A stretch of DNA of 64,000 nucleotides from Moringa oleifera. Taxonomy: Eukaryota; Streptophyta; Magnoliopsida; Brassicales; Moringaceae. This document shows, piece by piece, positions 52,738 to 64,000 of the stretch; the stretch's first letter is position 1, and each line of letters begins with the position of its first letter. The notes under the pieces were generated by a model. The model had not been told where the DNA came from. It saw only the letters and a program-made list of their open reading frames with translations, and did no database searches. The DNA lies in NCBI GenBank assembly GCA_021397835.1, contig JAJFZO010000230.1:5264001-5328000 (forward strand), in the 5' to 3' direction. The position numbers and the translations under genes were made by a program.

Positions 52738-55700
52738 CTTACCATGGTCAAATGCTGGGGCTTAGTTTTTACGTGATTTTGATAATTGCGTTCTTACAGC
52801 GCTGAGTTGATAAATTTAACCTTAATTTGTTACATAAACTGCCAGGGTATGAACAGTCCTTCAACTCAACTAGCCACCTTAAGAAAGATGGGAATTTACG
52901 AGCCATTCCAACAGATAAGTACATGGACGAACAGCTTCAACAATGATGATAGGATGGACAACAAGGTGAAAGTGCATGAAGTTTTCATTTCTTGGTCACT
53001 GGATGTTTCAATTATCTTCTGATTGCTGGACTATAGTTGATTTTTTTGATTTAAATTCTACAGTCTGAATATGTCTCTCCTGAGCCGACAGAACCTTCCA
53101 GAAGTGATCAAGAAGCACACAGACCAAGTGATAAGGTGATGAAATTCCTAGTTCTCTCTGTGTGTGTGTGGGTGGTCTTAGGTGTCTCTCTTGCTTGCTC
53201 ATCTGGACGCCTAGAGATTATACTGTTCTTGAATATCCTAATGATTTCATTTCCAATTGCTCCCGGAGAAAATTATCGAACTGAATGAAAGATTGCTCCT
53301 ACTTCTAGCTTAACTATCTAAATCTTGAATGTGAGAAAGAAGTGAGGAAACCTCTTTTCCACTTCATTTCTCTCTCATTCCAGTCATTGCTTTTGTTTCT
53401 GTTACTTCAACAATAGCTGCTTCAGCTTCAACCACTGGAATCTTCGATATTTCTTTTCATTTCTCATCAAATGAGTGACATCTTCTTCTGAAAATCCTGG
53501 TTATTCTTATCATGATAACAGGGAATCTCATTGCTATTACTCAAATAGGCATGAAATGTATTCTTACATGCTTATCTCTAGGTCAAATCGTATGTGTAAT
53601 TATTGGAATAACGGATACTCAAGGGGATAAATGAGCTTGATAACTTCTATGTTCTTCTGTATCTCCATGAATCTAGGAATTTTTATTGGCTTTGTATCAT
53701 TTGGTAAACTTCTTCATTTTCTATATCTTTTCTTAGTATGCTTAATATCTATTTTACACCTTCTATGCAAAAATCTTGAAGTTTCGTAATGTCTTCTGAC
53801 TCTTATTTAATGATGTATGTGTATTGGACTTCTTCAGACAATTATAGATTCTGGGAGGCAATTTTAATTCGTCAATAAAAATATATTGAAATACTATTTC
53901 TTTTTTCTTTTCTTAGTTCAGCCAATTTATCATGAAAAGGACAAAAGGGTAACTTGTGTTGATTGTTCTCTCATTAGAACTTTTCTTTTTCCGCTTGTGG
54001 AAAAAAAATTACAGTCATCAAATTTTGGGAGGCTTCATGAAGTGTTTCTTTAGGAGTTAAACTTCCATTCGTCCGTCTTTCTAGAAAAAGTATCTCTTGC
54101 ATTTCCAGTCCCATAAGGTGGGTGCTATGATTCGCATTTTGACCATTTCTTGTCACAGAAGACTTCTGTTATCACCAACCTTGGTGTGTGAGTTTACTGG
54201 ATTTTCATGCTTAGCAAAGTTTGTTACCTTAATGATGTTCATTATCTATTTCAACAGATCTTTTGCACTATCTGATGAATTGCTTGTGGAACTGTTTTGT
54301 TGCTTTGCCCCAAATATATTAGCTCATGCAGTCTTGAGTCTACTTATTAATGCACCTTAGTTTGTAAGCTATGGTTTCTGTTATGTTTTGTCATTTTCTA
54401 TTTTACATTTTTTCGATTTCAGCAACAGGTTATAAGAATACAATTCAATGATAAGGTTGCCATCTTTTTTATGTTTTCAGTAATCATAAGTTAGATGAGT
54501 AAGGCATTTTTTCTGTTTGAGGGGTCATAGAACTTTTCTTCGACAACCTATCTGTTCCCCTTCTGCTGAAAATACATTTGTCACTATTATTGGGTGCTAC
54601 CATTCTCACTGATCTACAAATTGAGCTTTGATTTACATTGTTTATATATATGGGTACAGGTACAGAGACGTTTGGCTCAAAACCGTGAAGCTGCTCGCAA
54701 AAGTCGTTTGCGGAAGAAGGTAAAAAGGATTTCTGTACAAGCTTATGATAATGGAAGAAACGAGACACTCAGGATATATTAATCTAATGGTATGTTGGTT
54801 GCCTTTTACAGGCATATGTCCAACAATTAGAAGCAAGCCGTTTGAAACTGGCACAGTTGGAGCAGGAGCTTGAGAGAGCCAGACAACAGGTTAGGTGAAA
54901 CTTATAAGTTTCTTTTTTCTTTTGTTTTTTCCATCTTTTATGAAAATTGAGATCCTTATGGAATGTGTATCAGAACATAGCATATTTCTAATGGATCGAT
55001 TAATTCCTTGTTGCAGGGTTTATACATAAGCAGTACATCAGATACTAGTTATTTAGGACTCTCTGCCACTGTGAACTCAGGTTGGTCATTTCATGATGAT
55101 CTGATATGCCTGCTGGATAAGACAAGGAAAATAGCGTTATTATAGAAATTTCTATAAAAAACGAGGATAGTTCCTTTTTCTTTCCTTGTCCAGATATGGT
55201 GATGGACGAGGAGTAGCTGTAAATTTTTGAGTGCTGGACGCCCATGTTTTTAAAGTCTCTCCCTTTTCTTCCTTTTTGTTTCCTTTTCACTTGTCCTTTT
55301 AGATATCTTTCCAAGGATTTCTTGATCCCTTAGATATACGACGGATCTCCTTGGATAATTCCTTCTTATTGTATCAAGGTTTCCAATCGAAAGTCTAGTT
55401 TCATTACTTTTTAAGTTAAATTTCTTGTGCTTGCATCTTGTATCCTCTTGAAACTTGTCCTTAAATGTGAATTTTGCAGGCATTGCTGCATTCGAGATGG
55501 AATATGCACACTGGGTTGAGGAGCAACATAGGCAAATTTCTGAACTTAGAAATGCATTGCAGACTCACATCACCGATATTGAGCTCCGTATACTAGTAGA
55601 AAATGGTTTGAACCACTATAGCAATCTTTTTCGCATGAAAGCAGATGCTGCCAAAGCCGATGTCTTCTATTTGATTTCTGGCATGTGGAAAACATCAACT

Positions 55701-56964
55701 GAACGGTTTTTCCAATGGATTGGAGGATTCCGCCCGTCAGAGCTTTTAAATGTAATGATTGTTTCTACTTATTGCTTGGAAGTTGCTTATCTATCTGCTA
55801 TCATATAGCCAGCTATAAGAACAAGATTGCTTCATGCTTATTGGTTGAACCATAAAGATCTAGACAAACTTGGAAAATTCGTGTCCACCTCCTTGTTAGA
55901 ATTGTGAGGATCCGCTGCATACACAAATTCCTTCTGTCTCAAATTGCTGAACCTCAATTCCGTTGCCTTTTCATAGCTGATTCTTCATACTTTATATGAT
56001 GGACCACGATATTGCATCTTGAAATGGTATGTTAAATTAGATTGACATCTTGATATTGCATTGAATATGTCCTTCCTCTGATGCTATAAAAGCTGCTTCC
56101 TAGCAAGACTGATAGATAATGGACCACGAGACACGTTAGAAAAGTTTGACTCCATTACATCATGATCGAAATGCTTCTGCACTTCAAGAATTATGTATGA
56201 AATTTTGTTTACACAGGTCGTCATGCCAACTCTTGAGCCCCTGACTGATCAACAAATCGTGGATATCTGTAACCTCAGACAATCTTCTCAGCAAGCAGAA
56301 GATGCTCTCTCCCAAGGAGTTGATAAACTCCAGCAAAATTTGGCCCAGAGTATAGCACCTGATCCTGTTGGTCCAGGAGATTACAGGTCTCAGATGGCTG
56401 CAGCCATGGAGAAATTAGAAGCACTGGAGGGCTTCGTCAACCAGGTAAGCTATCACTTCTGACCACTAGTAGCAGTTCACTGCAAGCGTTCTGAAAACTT
56501 TATTCGTCATGAATTGCTTTCCTCTGTAGCACAATTAAGCTCTAGTTTGACTAAGAGCAAAAAGAATTGGATCTTGCAATCCATGTGTTCTGTTGAAAAA
56601 AAATATATATATCTAGACCTGGTCAATGGGAAATAAGGCTTGAGCTCTACAAATAACCTGAATCTTACAATTTCTGCCCTGAAATTTTCTGAACTTCCGC
56701 CGTATTCTTTGCTAGCATGACCAATAAGAGCACTGGCCTGGTTTATTGTAAAAGAGTCAATTACCCGGTTTGTCAATTTTTTTTACCACAGTCTATTTCA
56801 TTCTGCAACAGGCAGATCATCTTCGGCAACAAACTCTGCAGCAAATGTCACGGGTCCTAACAATCCGTCAAGCAGCTCGAGGCTTGCTTGCTTTGGGAGA
56901 GTACTTTCACCGTCTCCGTGCTCTTAGTTCCCTCTGGGCTGCTCGTCCTCGTGAACCTGCTTAA
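52408..56964 (+). CDS. TGA7/TGA3-type bZIP transcription factor with duplicated N-terminal exons
   Basis: TGA factors bind TGACG elements in the nucleus and recruit NPR1-type coactivators in salicylate defence. The exons are 52408-52566 (A), 52646-52717 (B), 52846-52965 (A'), 53064-53135 (B'), 54660-54719, 54812-54889, 55017-55080, 55480-55751, 56217-56444 and 56812-56964. All ten keep frame and give 425 aa. Leaving out either A-B or A'-B' gives about 361 or 348 aa; Arabidopsis TGA7 is about 368 aa. The bZIP basic region is [18 protein letters not shown] with zipper [20 protein letters not shown]. The DOG1/seed-maturation-type C-terminal domain follows ([47 protein letters not shown]) and the end reads [10 protein letters not shown]. 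The N terminus MGIYEPFQ and C-terminal wording favour clade III (TGA3/7). [11 protein letters not shown] keeps one of the two TGA1 redox cysteines and has Ser at the other. A 5'UTR intron of about 51710-52404 is inferred. Confidence 0.9.
52793..53155 (+). repeat. Tandem exon-pair duplication, copy 2 (exons A' and B')
   Basis: The unit contains exon A' (52846-52965) and exon B' (53064-53135). Compared with copy 1, about 29 of 39 residues of A' and 16 of 24 of B' are identical. A' lacks an internal stretch of about 14 codons matching [14 protein letters not shown] in exon A. Splice sites and phase 0 are preserved at every junction. Confidence 0.9.
53136..54659 (+). other. Long intron of the TGA gene
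   Basis: An intron of 1524 bp lies between exon B' and the basic-region exon. It contains a short TG run near 53156-53170 and otherwise nothing recognisable. No additional copy of the duplicated exon pair was found in it. Confidence 0.65.
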
Positions 56965-58112
56965 TTTACAAACTGAAGACCTAAAAAGCAGCTTTGTAGC
57001 GATGCCATAGTCACCATTACTGTTTGTACCTCAAGTTACCAAAACAGAGAAGGTTGGATTTTCATAATTTTGTAAGATCCTATATTTAGTTTGCTTATAT
57101 TTTTCTGAAGCAGCTTGTGATATGGAAAAAGATGTAAATATGAATTTTCATGCTGCCTGTACCAGGAAAGAACTTAGGTGATTAACTTTATCTGTCTCTT
57201 GTACAGTACACAGTAGAAAGTCCTATTGCAATGCAAATAAATATGTTTGAAAGAGAAATCGGGACATTAACGTAATGCCAGGATTCTTCTATGAGTAACA
57301 TGTTCTCCGCCTTAGTGTCTATGGGTAATATGCTTCGTATGCAGAAAGCTAAGTAGAGATGACTTTTTTTTCGTTTTTTAAATACTGAAAACGCATCTCA
57401 TGTACGCATTCTTAAATGAATGTATTGATCTTCAAAATCACCGATAAAAATTTATATTTTTTAATAATATAATTATAAAAAAATAAAATATAATTATAAA
57501 TAATATTATTTAAAATTTTAAAATTCTTAATAATTTTAAACTTTAGTAATATGAATTTAATATTGTTTTTTCTAAACTTTTGGATTAATAGACAGAATTA
57601 AGGAAGCTGACTGCATTTTATTACCTTGAGATAACAGAACAGTAGTGTCTGTGAGTCGAATTCTTCCTATGGCAGTCTTCCTATTGCCTTCAGAGAATTC
57701 TTAGTATTTCTCTTTAGTGTTGGGCCAAATTAATTTTGCAAAACGGTGGTTCACTGGAGATTTGGGTCTTGGGTAAAATGGTCATTTAAATTCCAACCGT
57801 TGAAGACTACCAGTCCACAAATTTCCCGGGAAATGGAAATGGAAAATATGAAGAAAACACCAAAACAAACTGAATCATTTCAGTAAAAAAAAACTGAGAT
57901 TCAGTCGGATTCAGAAAAGTTCGTTATCAGAACCTAGTCACTTCCTTCACGTCTTCTAGACTTCAAAGTTAAAGCAACCGATACTAATAAATACGCAAAA
58001 ATCATATATAGTTTAATTTTTCATTTCTGGAATCTCTTTCAGTCTTTTTCTCTCTGTCAATACTGCAGAAAGAGATTCATAAGTGTTGGTTATTGAGCTG
58101 AAATTTCGAAGC
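56965..58112. other. Intergenic: TGA 3'UTR and promoter of the J-domain gene
   Basis: The TGA 3'UTR likely ends near 57240. A short A/T-rich stretch covers 57430-57560. The final 400 bases have mixed composition, with a pyrimidine-rich TTTCAGTCTTTTTCTCTCTG at about 58038, probably near the transcription start of the J-domain gene. No other feature was seen. Confidence 0.5.
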
Positions 58113-59597
58113 ATGAGTAATCTGCGAACAATCTGTAGGCCTCAAGCGATCTTCTCTTCGTTCGTGTACTGCAGCGGGCACCAAGCGCGGTCCACGGTTA
58201 GGGTTTCATTTCAAAATCCTAACTACAAGTCTCGGTTGTCGTGCCCGTCTTTGTTCTCTCCTTGGTTTAATTCAAAAGATTTGAGTCTGTGGTTTCGCGT
58301 GAATCAAAGGAGAGCTGCGGTTGGTGCATCTAATTGGACTAATCAGAAATCTCCCTACGAGACTCTTGGTCGGTGTTCTTTTTTCTTCCCTGAATCTTCT
58401 CTGCTCTTTTAAGATTTCTGTTTGTTTATTCAGAAAAAAGAGGTAAAATAGTTGCAAAGAAATGCCTAAGTAGTAGGATTTCTACAATTTTGGTTTTTAT
58501 GAACACCAAATATGCTCAGATTTTGATTTCTGAAAACCTGATTTTCCCTGATTTTCTGTTTTTTCTCATTATCTGTTGTGATAAGCAAAGAAACTGGCTT
58601 ATAACCTTCATGTATCTCAGTTGCTGATAATATAAGTACATTTTAACAGTCAAATTCAATGAAATGAAATTGTGAAAAGTAGGGGATGATGAAGCTCAGC
58701 TGCCTGATCATAATATTCAACTGCCTGAACTTAAGAGTTTGTGGATGTGACTTTTACAATATCATAGATGTTTCTGAAAGTGGTAGGGTTGTTTTCTGGT
58801 GTTAAGGTTTCTCTTACCTTTTATTAGAATATCTAAAGTGTAATGGCTCCACGAAATTGAATAAAATATTCTGCATTCATCATGCATGTTTATGACATGG
58901 TGAGCAAATTTTGCACCTATGAGGAGTAAAGATCTTTTGTTCTCTTTATTTTGCTACAGTGAATTCAGTCTGCTTATATTCCATGTTTGATTAACAATTC
59001 CTACTGCAATTTCATTCTGATTGCAGAGTTAGAAAGAGATGCTGATGAAGAACAGATAAAGGTTGCCTACAGACGCTTGGCCAAATTTTATCATCCAGAT
59101 GGTACACATCCCTCACATTAACCTCTAAATTCTAGATATGTAAATTTTTCATATGAATTATACGTGGATATCGTTACTATTGACATGAGCAGAACAGAAA
59201 ACTAATCAGTTAAAGATTCTTGTTTCAAGCCATTTTGTGGTGTGCCTTTTCTTACATCCCCATTATTTCCCACAGATGATAGGTTACAGGATTCATGTTG
59301 GTTGTGTAGTAATGGAAATTCCTATTTGCATCATATATTTGCTTAACCCTGCGGTGCAGTCAGGTTTGGAGAGACTTTGTTTCATAATCTCCAATCTACC
59401 TTAGTGGTTACAGTGTTACATATGCATGGTGAAATTGTTATCTTATTTCCTTGCATTGACAGCCTTTAGTGATATAATGACATTTTTATGGTGATTTTGC
59501 AAAACCTACAATTGTATTTTAATTGATAATGGCTCTTCTTGAGATAGCTAACTATACAAGTATGTGGGTGGCACCCCCTTGGTGCTGGGTGTGACTA

Positions 59598-59642
<45 letters not shown>

Positions 59643-60220
59643 ATATTCTGTTTCTGATAGAGGAACAAAAAAAAAAGATAATTGGTGTTCTTAAGATACC
59701 TAAGTAAGATTGATTAGGAATGAAATTTTTGTTATGATTTGAGTAACCAAAAGTTCCTAAATATGTGTTGGTGTTAGTCAAATCCTGTAGAAAGCAAGCT
59801 TAACAATTTTATGGGTATGCCTGAGGCAAGATTGCCTTGTATGTGATATGCAGATTGCAATGAAACCTGCATTTTGTTAACCTTCAAAGAGGGGACAAAG
59901 CTGTACTTCTACCCTCACTGTTTGGCTTTTTTACTTTGACTGGGTCAGAGCCAATTTAGTCAACTCCTTATAATGTTCGAGATGCGCTATGATATTGGTG
60001 TAGGATCGAGGAACCTGTCTACATTACTTTGTGATGAACCTAAAATTAACAGAATTGGAGATTTTAGGTTTGAATATGGAGAGGTAAGGATTGAAAATTA
60101 TGCTGGGATTAGGGTCTTTTGTAGAGTAATGATAGAGTAGGAGTTTCAAATCTATGCCTAAAAGAGAGAAGTTAAGTATTTTGTTTCTGTGGATAGTAAT
60201 CCAAGAATTGTATTATGCAT

Positions 60221-60258
<38 letters not shown>

Positions 60259-62395
60259 CTAGGAGGGAAATAAGATTCGGGAATCCATGCTCTAGTAACA
60301 ATAACTCACGATTTTGTCATTACCAAAGACCTCTTAAACCTTATGTATGTACAGAACTTTTTATAGACCAAATATCCTGAGTTTGCAAGGATTTTGACTC
60401 TCAAATTGAAACTATCAAGAATGGTCCTAAAACTAACATGCACCAAATAAATAAACCCTGATGTAACTGTGCTTATTTTTCCATTGTTGTATCAAGTATT
60501 TGGAGCTACTTTCATTCATGCTGTGTTCTGAGTTTAGGTTGAGGGCATGGGTGGTTCTCGTGTTCATCTTACTGATAAAAGAAAAAGGCCTAATTTGCCA
60601 GTGTCTTTGCAACTTAATTCCTTTTATTGTGTTTAGGCTAAGCTTGGCATCTTATTTTAGTCTTACACAATCATTTTTCCTTGTGAAGTCTATGATGGTA
60701 GAGGGACACTTGAGGAAGGAGAGACAGCTGAAGCTAGATTCATTAAGATTCAAGCTGCTTATGAGTTGCTTATTGATGATGAGAAACGAAGGCAATATGA
60801 CATGGATAACCGAGTTAATCCAATGAAGGTACACATTCAATTTACATGTCAAATTATGTATTCTTTGATAACTTATTATATTATTATTATTTTTGATAGA
60901 ACTAATAACTTATTATTTAAGGATTTGATATGTTATTTTTAGTTATGTTGAAAATCATAAGTAGGCTTTGAACCTTATTTATCAACTTGTCAATTGGCAG
61001 AGGTTTTATTATCGTAGAAGTTTGAATTTTGTGTTGAGGTGTATGGTTAAGCAAGGGTCATGTCTGTATTACCACTATCTAATTATTAGCATGTTGGAGT
61101 TCATGCCTCCCCGATCAGACACCCAAGTGCAATTACGGAATCCAACAGCACCAATCACTCTTATTAGTCATTATATTTAACTGTTAAATCTGAGATTGTA
61201 CATGTTCTGCGACATGGAAATTATATTTCCCCTCCTTAATTGTTTGCAAATTTTGCTGTTAGTTTAATTTTTGTGATTTTGCTGGTAAGACATCTACTGT
61301 ATCACAAGCTTAGAGTTCCGTCCCAGCTTGTTGTGATCTGTATCTAAACCTTATTCCTAAGGATGTTTGCAATGAATGTAGGTTTCCTGTTGATAAGCCC
61401 ATATTCCAGTTCTCTATAAGCAACTCCACTTTTTCCTGTTATATTTTGATTCCCAATTAAAGATTGTGAATAACGATGTTTGCATGGTGTTGTTCCAGGC
61501 ATCACAAGCATGGATGGAATGGCTCATGAAAAAGCGAAAAGCCTTTGATCAGCGAGGTGACATGGCAATTGCAGCTTGGGCCGAGCAGCAGCAGCGTGAG
61601 TTGAACCTCCGTGTCCGCCGTTTATCCCGTACAAAGGTATATTTGTTTTAACTATCTCCCCAGTGGTTCAGGAACTCCTTTTGCTGCTTCTTATTGTAGT
61701 AGTAGTAGTAATAATAATAATAATGGTTTGGAATTCTTTGACCTTCCAATTATTCAACTCGGTATTTCATCTGTTGCTGAAAAGTTATTCGAGTCTACAT
61801 TATATTGTTTCTAGTAATCAGTCAAATAAGTTAAAAGAAGTTTTAATTCACATGGATAAAATCTGGCTGAAGTTTCCTGGGATGTTGTTGCACTGGCACT
61901 TCCTTATCTTCTAGAACTTGAAAAATGCTAGAATCGTCAGTCTTGCAAGTGAAAAAGAGAAGTAGCACAGAAGCATGCTATTGAACCATATTTTTTGGTG
62001 GTTGCTCAAAACTTTTCCTTTAATGGTTGAACCTGCTGTTTTTAATGATCCTAGATGACACTCTTTTACCATTGTTTTACATTTAACAGAAGCAAATGAA
62101 ATGTATAAATCTTTTTTTTCTTTTCTCTTTGAGCTGCCTTTCTCACTGTATATGTTCCTGAAAATGTCTTGGGGGTGAATTTCAGATTGATCCTGACGAA
62201 GAGAGAAAAATCCTGGCAAAAGAGAAGAAGGCATCTATCGAGTATTTTAACAGTACTCTTAAGCGTCATACCCTTGTCCTAAAGAAAAGGGATTTGATGC
62301 GGAAGAAAGCAGAGGAGGAAAAGAAAAAGGTCATCAGTCAGCTTCTAGCTGCAGAAGGCCTCGAACTTGACACAGATGAGGAGGAAGCCAAGTAG
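58113..62395 (+). CDS. Organelle-type J-domain (DnaJ class C) protein, five exons
   Basis: The exons are 58113-58368, 59027-59101, 60689-60828, 61499-61636 and 62186-62395, in frame, 272 aa. J-domain proteins stimulate the ATPase of HSP70 partners. The N-terminal roughly 75 residues are rich in Ser, Arg and hydroxylated residues with almost no acids, which suggests a plastid or mitochondrial presequence. The J domain spans about 80-150: SPYETLELERDADEEQIKVA, then RRLAKFYHPD with the catalytic HPD at 108-110, then IKIQAAYELLIDDEKRRQYD. There is no Gly/Phe region or zinc finger, so it is class C. The C-terminal half is basic, charged and helical (WMEWLMKKRKAFDQRG, KKRDLMRKKAEEEKKK) and ends in an acidic tail, DTDEEEAK. 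I recognise it as a conserved plant family but not a specific symbol. The start is the first ATG after in-frame stops. Confidence 0.87.
59599..59640 (+). repeat. (CA)21 microsatellite
   Basis: A perfect CA run in intron 2 of the J-domain gene. It is likely polymorphic and is the cause of a spurious Val-Cys open frame on the minus strand. Confidence 0.97.
60225..60255 (+). repeat. (GA)n microsatellite, about 15 units
   Basis: A perfect GA run in intron 2 of the J-domain gene, about 600 bp after the CA repeat. It produces spurious Glu-Arg open frames. Confidence 0.95.
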
Positions 62396-63732
62396 GAGAT
62401 GCTGCTCTGTTCCTTGTTCTGCCCCGAGAATGGTATGATAGATTCAGAATGTCTCCTAAGAGACATTCCATACATATCATGATGGAAAAAAACCTGTATA
62501 TATGATTATTTATGGATCACAAAATGAATGAAAAATGGCCATTTGTCTACTCTCTCTCTGTGGGTCTCTTTTTTCTCTGTGGTGTTCCAGGCTTGTGGGA
62601 TACTGTAGTAGGGGGTTGGGTTGGATATTTTATGGATACAGAGCCTTAAATCCCTTAAACTATTTATTTGGGAGCTTTGAGACAGCTGAGTGCGTACCAA
62701 TGTCTCATCAAGTACATACTTGCATTTGATCTTTGCAAAGCAGGCAGGTCCAGACTTACTTTGCTCTTGGCAGACTCTGATAGAGCCTGAGTTACGAGTG
62801 CTCAAATACTAGAAGATGGAGCAAACTATGAACTAAGTTGACAACAAAGGCCTTCACCTCCTGGTCCAAACACTGTTTCTAACAATACAAGGGAGTCAGT
62901 AAGAGAACATGCTTTCATTTCCACTTGGTAATACATGTTCCCAAATGAAACAAAAAAAAATGAGTGATTAATGTTGGGAAGTACAAACACACGATCCACA
63001 GGCACCTTCCAAAACTAGCCAGTAACTCGATGGTCACAAAAACTAGTTAAGTGCAACTATTACGTGGAGACTCGAGGGAGCAGAAAGGTAGCCATGGTAA
63101 ACTGGTTAGTACCAGTGGAACCCCAAAAAAAAAAAAAACGCCTGCTCTGACATGCAGAAATAGTATACCTTTGTCCAGGATAAAGAAAAAAGGAAAAAAA
63201 TATGAGGAAGACATACTGTGGTAGTGGGAAAAAAAATGATTTATTATAAATACTATTTGCATACCTGCAAAAGCAAGGATTCAGAAAGCAAAGATCATAA
63301 ATGAACATTACCATCTTACCTTTTTATTTTCTTACAAAAGATCAAAAGGAAAATGTTTATTACAATGTTTTGCACAAGTTTTCCCAGAATACCAGTGCCA
63401 AAAGTTGAAAGGAAAAGAAACCAGTATTTCCAAAGCAAACTTCATTCTCCTATGTTTCTTCCAAACAATAAAATGATAATAGTATTCTCTTATTTTGCTA
63501 GATTCTGCTGACCAACACAATACCTTGAATTGCTTTAAAAAGGAAAAATATGCATAATTTGAAGAAATTTACATGTTAAGTGTTAAATAACCAATCTTTA
63601 TTACAGATATCAGCAAAGAAAAAGAAAGGCGGGGAGATAATGTCCTCAAATTATCAAAATGGAACCTCAAAATAGAACTCTTACTTGAAAGCTGCCATAT
63701 ATATTTCCTGTCTCATGTTGTTTTCTAAAAGC
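62396..63732. other. Convergent 3' intergenic region
   Basis: It lies between the stop of the J-domain gene and the stop of the minus-strand ligase gene. The composition is mixed, with A/T-rich runs near 62950 and 63120-63240. It probably contains both 3'UTRs. No coding domain or RNA gene was found. Confidence 0.55.
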
Positions 63733-63972
63733 TCATGTATGGGAATCTTTAATGTAAGCTGAATGTCTGTCCACAAGGAGTTCAATCAGGGGATTTTCCA
63801 CATCAGAACCAGCCTGAGTCTTGTCGCGGTGGACTAAGATCTTCCCAGTGTCCGTGACAACTATAACCTCCTCTTTACGAGTCGAGAGCTCATTTGCTAC
63901 AACAACATGCATTTTATACTTCTTAAGAGCCATATCAGCTTTCTCTAGAAGAATCTTTGCATCTGTCTCAAG
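63733..63972 (-). CDS. Phosphopantothenate-cysteine ligase (PPCS/CoaB), C-terminal exon, cut by window edge
   Basis: PPCS joins 4'-phosphopantothenate and cysteine in coenzyme A synthesis. Only the last exon is here: an acceptor CAACAG at 63973-63978 is followed by 80 codons including the stop. The fragment reads [19 protein letters not shown], then [27 protein letters not shown] and [16 protein letters not shown]. This matches the C terminus of eukaryotic-type PPCS, where VVANEL and the LETD helix are conserved. Upstream exons lie beyond 64000, so the catalytic N-terminal part cannot be judged. Because the gene runs out of the window, its length and start are unknown. Confidence 0.85.
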   Translation of the reverse strand, partial: LETDAKILLEKADMALKKYKMHVVVANELSTRKEEVIVVTDTGKILVHRDKTQAGSDVENPLIELLVDRHSAYIKDSHT

Positions 63973-64000
63973 CTGTTGATCAGCAAGGAAAATCAGAAGT

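Noticed and set aside
52846..53135. A' and B' as a separate neighbouring gene or pseudogene
   Set aside because: They have no basic region or zipper of their own, retain in-frame splice sites and lie inside the TGA transcription unit.
59548..59781. Minus-strand frame with a Val-Cys repeat
   Set aside because: Artefact of the CA microsatellite.

Overview
This window is nuclear DNA of a eudicot plant, most likely a rosid, although the species cannot be named from sequence alone. The support is multi-exon genes with GT-AG introns, plastid-type N termini, plant-only families (ALD1, TGA factors, land-plant GPATs, ABI5-like bZIPs) and long A/T-rich intergenic blocks. There are ten protein-coding genes, one of them cut by the right edge. 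No tRNA, rRNA, CRISPR or intact transposon was seen. Exon models were built by hand from splice signals, reading phase and conserved protein motifs.

Layout, left to right: (1) minus, 962-4510, ALD1-type aminotransferase, the entry enzyme of pipecolate-based systemic immunity. (2) plus, 9366/9477-11412, TRM9-type tRNA wobble-uridine methyltransferase with a long 5'UTR intron. (3) plus, 15253-16917, glycerol-3-phosphate acyltransferase of the GPAT2/3 type. (4) minus, 17489-22448, glutaredoxin-DEP-DUF547 protein. (5) plus, 25548-29376, predicted plastid protein like Arabidopsis At4g37920, head-to-head with gene 4. (6) plus, 33133-38211, plant ATG14-like autophagy PI3-kinase subunit. (7) minus, 40274-41543, ABI5-like group A bZIP carrying a one-base frameshift. 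(8) plus, 52408-56964, TGA7/TGA3-type bZIP with two tandem copies of its N-terminal exon pair. (9) plus, 58113-62395, organelle-type J-domain protein. (10) minus, 63733-63972 and beyond the edge, C-terminal exon of phosphopantothenate-cysteine ligase.

The genes do not form an operon-like pathway; this is an ordinary plant gene neighbourhood. Two links are worth noting. ALD1 and a TGA factor both belong to salicylate/pipecolate immunity. Genes 4 and 6 resemble, from memory, the Arabidopsis neighbours At4g08550 and At4g08540, which suggests old microsynteny. The most unusual structures are the in-frame tandem duplication of two N-terminal exons in the TGA gene and the frameshift in the ABI5-like gene. 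Two diverged copies of one LTR-like repeat, several microsatellites and five large A/T-rich blocks make up most of the remaining non-coding DNA.
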